From NCBI GenBank assembly GCA_025450255.1, contig JANWHV010000073.1:1-5055 (forward strand): a DNA stretch of 5,055 bases. The letters are read 5' to 3'. The translations under genes and the position numbers were made by a program. Below the pieces are notes generated by a model, which saw only the letters and a list, made by a program, of their open reading frames with translations, had not been told where the DNA came from and ran no database searches. The stretch comes from Chloroflexota bacterium. GTDB lineage: Bacteria > Chloroflexota > UBA5177 > JANWHV01. Positions 4,699 to 5,055 of the stretch are shown piece by piece; positions within the stretch are counted from its first letter, which is position 1, and every line of letters starts with the position of its first letter.

Positions 4699-5055
4699 TG
4701 CCGCGCTCGCCGTCTCGGCCCACCGTATCGTCGAGCCACGCCGGCCGCGAATCGTCGCCTGCGCCTGCCATGACCTACGCGGAAGCGGGTGTCGATATCG
4801 ATGCCGGGGATCGTGCCGTAACGCTTATGCGACCGGCGATCGCCGGCGCCGCGCGTCTTGCCAATCGCTTCGGCAGCTTTGGCGCCGCGGTGGCATCGCC
4901 AGGCGGGAATACGCTGCTGGTCAGCAGTGCCGACGGGGTCGGCACGAAGCTGTGTCTGGCCCGTACGGACGAGGAATGTGCCGGGCTTGGGCGCGATCTC
5001 GTACACCACTGTATTAACGACATCCTGACCAGCGGCGCTCGCCCCCTGTTTTTTC
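4698..5055 (+). CDS. purM: phosphoribosylformylglycinamidine cyclo-ligase (PurM, AIR synthase), 5' part
   Basis: Only the N-terminal part is in the window, cut by the right edge. It would convert formylglycinamidine ribonucleotide plus ATP to aminoimidazole ribonucleotide, the fifth step of purine synthesis. Family marks are YAEAGVDIDAGDRAV, the ATP and metal loop VSSADGVGTKL, and CINDILTSGARPLFF, matching the usual ND(I/V)L.xGA.PLFF. The start is uncertain. GTG 4698 overlaps the previous stop (TAGTG), has only a weak GAG ribosome site 5 nt away, and gives a 24-residue Ser/Pro-rich leader (PRSPSRPTVSSS...). ATG 4770 begins at MTYAEAGVDI, nearer the usual PurM start, but has no ribosome site and would leave a 71-nt gap. 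I list the longer form because the extra codons keep high G/C third positions and the overlap suits translational coupling. Product identity does not depend on this choice. Confidence 0.93.
   Translation, partial: MPRSPSRPTVSSSHAGRESSPAPAMTYAEAGVDIDAGDRAVTLMRPAIAGAARLANRFGSFGAAVASPGGNTLLVSSADGVGTKLCLARTDEECAGLGRDLVHHCINDILTSGARPLFF

Overview
The window comes from a GC-rich bacterium. All coding strands use mostly G/C third positions, and most genes are preceded by purine-rich Shine-Dalgarno sites. No single marker fixes the taxon. The PurF is the iron-sulfur type that carries a propeptide (as in Bacillus and many other phyla), and a stand-alone Roadblock/LC7 gene lies between purF and purM. 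Together with an UPF0173 hydrolase and a double PRC-barrel protein, this would fit Chloroflexota or a neighbouring lineage. That assignment is only a weak inference.

Left part, positions 1-2578. The probable last codons of a rightward gene end near position 40. A perfect 40-nt palindrome (48-87) follows and serves as a likely two-way terminator. Two leftward genes come next: an Ala-rich, hendecad-repeat, single-span membrane protein (108-776), and upstream of it an UPF0173 metallo-beta-lactamase-fold hydrolase (858-1565, TTG start). The 81-nt gap between them holds a GC stem, a promoter-like -35/-10 pair and a dyad lying over the -10. A rightward gene for a 56-aa two-helix membrane protein (1773-1943) then meets a leftward double PRC-barrel protein gene (1940-2578) tail to tail, with overlapping stop codons. 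Membrane/LEA-like, Lmo0937-like and PRC-barrel proteins are often found among bacterial general-stress or envelope proteins, so this half may be a stress-related accessory cluster. That role is inferred from gene content alone.

Right part, positions 2579-5055. A 301-bp divergent intergenic region has overlapping -10-like elements and three copies of a GC-rich repeat in alternating orientation. It is followed by a tight rightward operon: purF (amidophosphoribosyltransferase, complete), a Roadblock/LC7 protein gene starting 22 nt later, and the 5' end of purM (AIR synthase), whose GTG start overlaps the preceding stop. PurF catalyses the first committed step of de novo purine synthesis and PurM the fifth. 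The Roadblock protein is the unexpected member.

I found no RNA genes, CRISPR arrays, insertion sequences or obvious frameshifts. The most interesting points are the Roadblock gene inside the purine operon, the 11-residue repeat architecture of the Ala-rich membrane protein, and the dyad and repeat structures in the intergenic regions. I do not see convincing evidence of a wholly new system.
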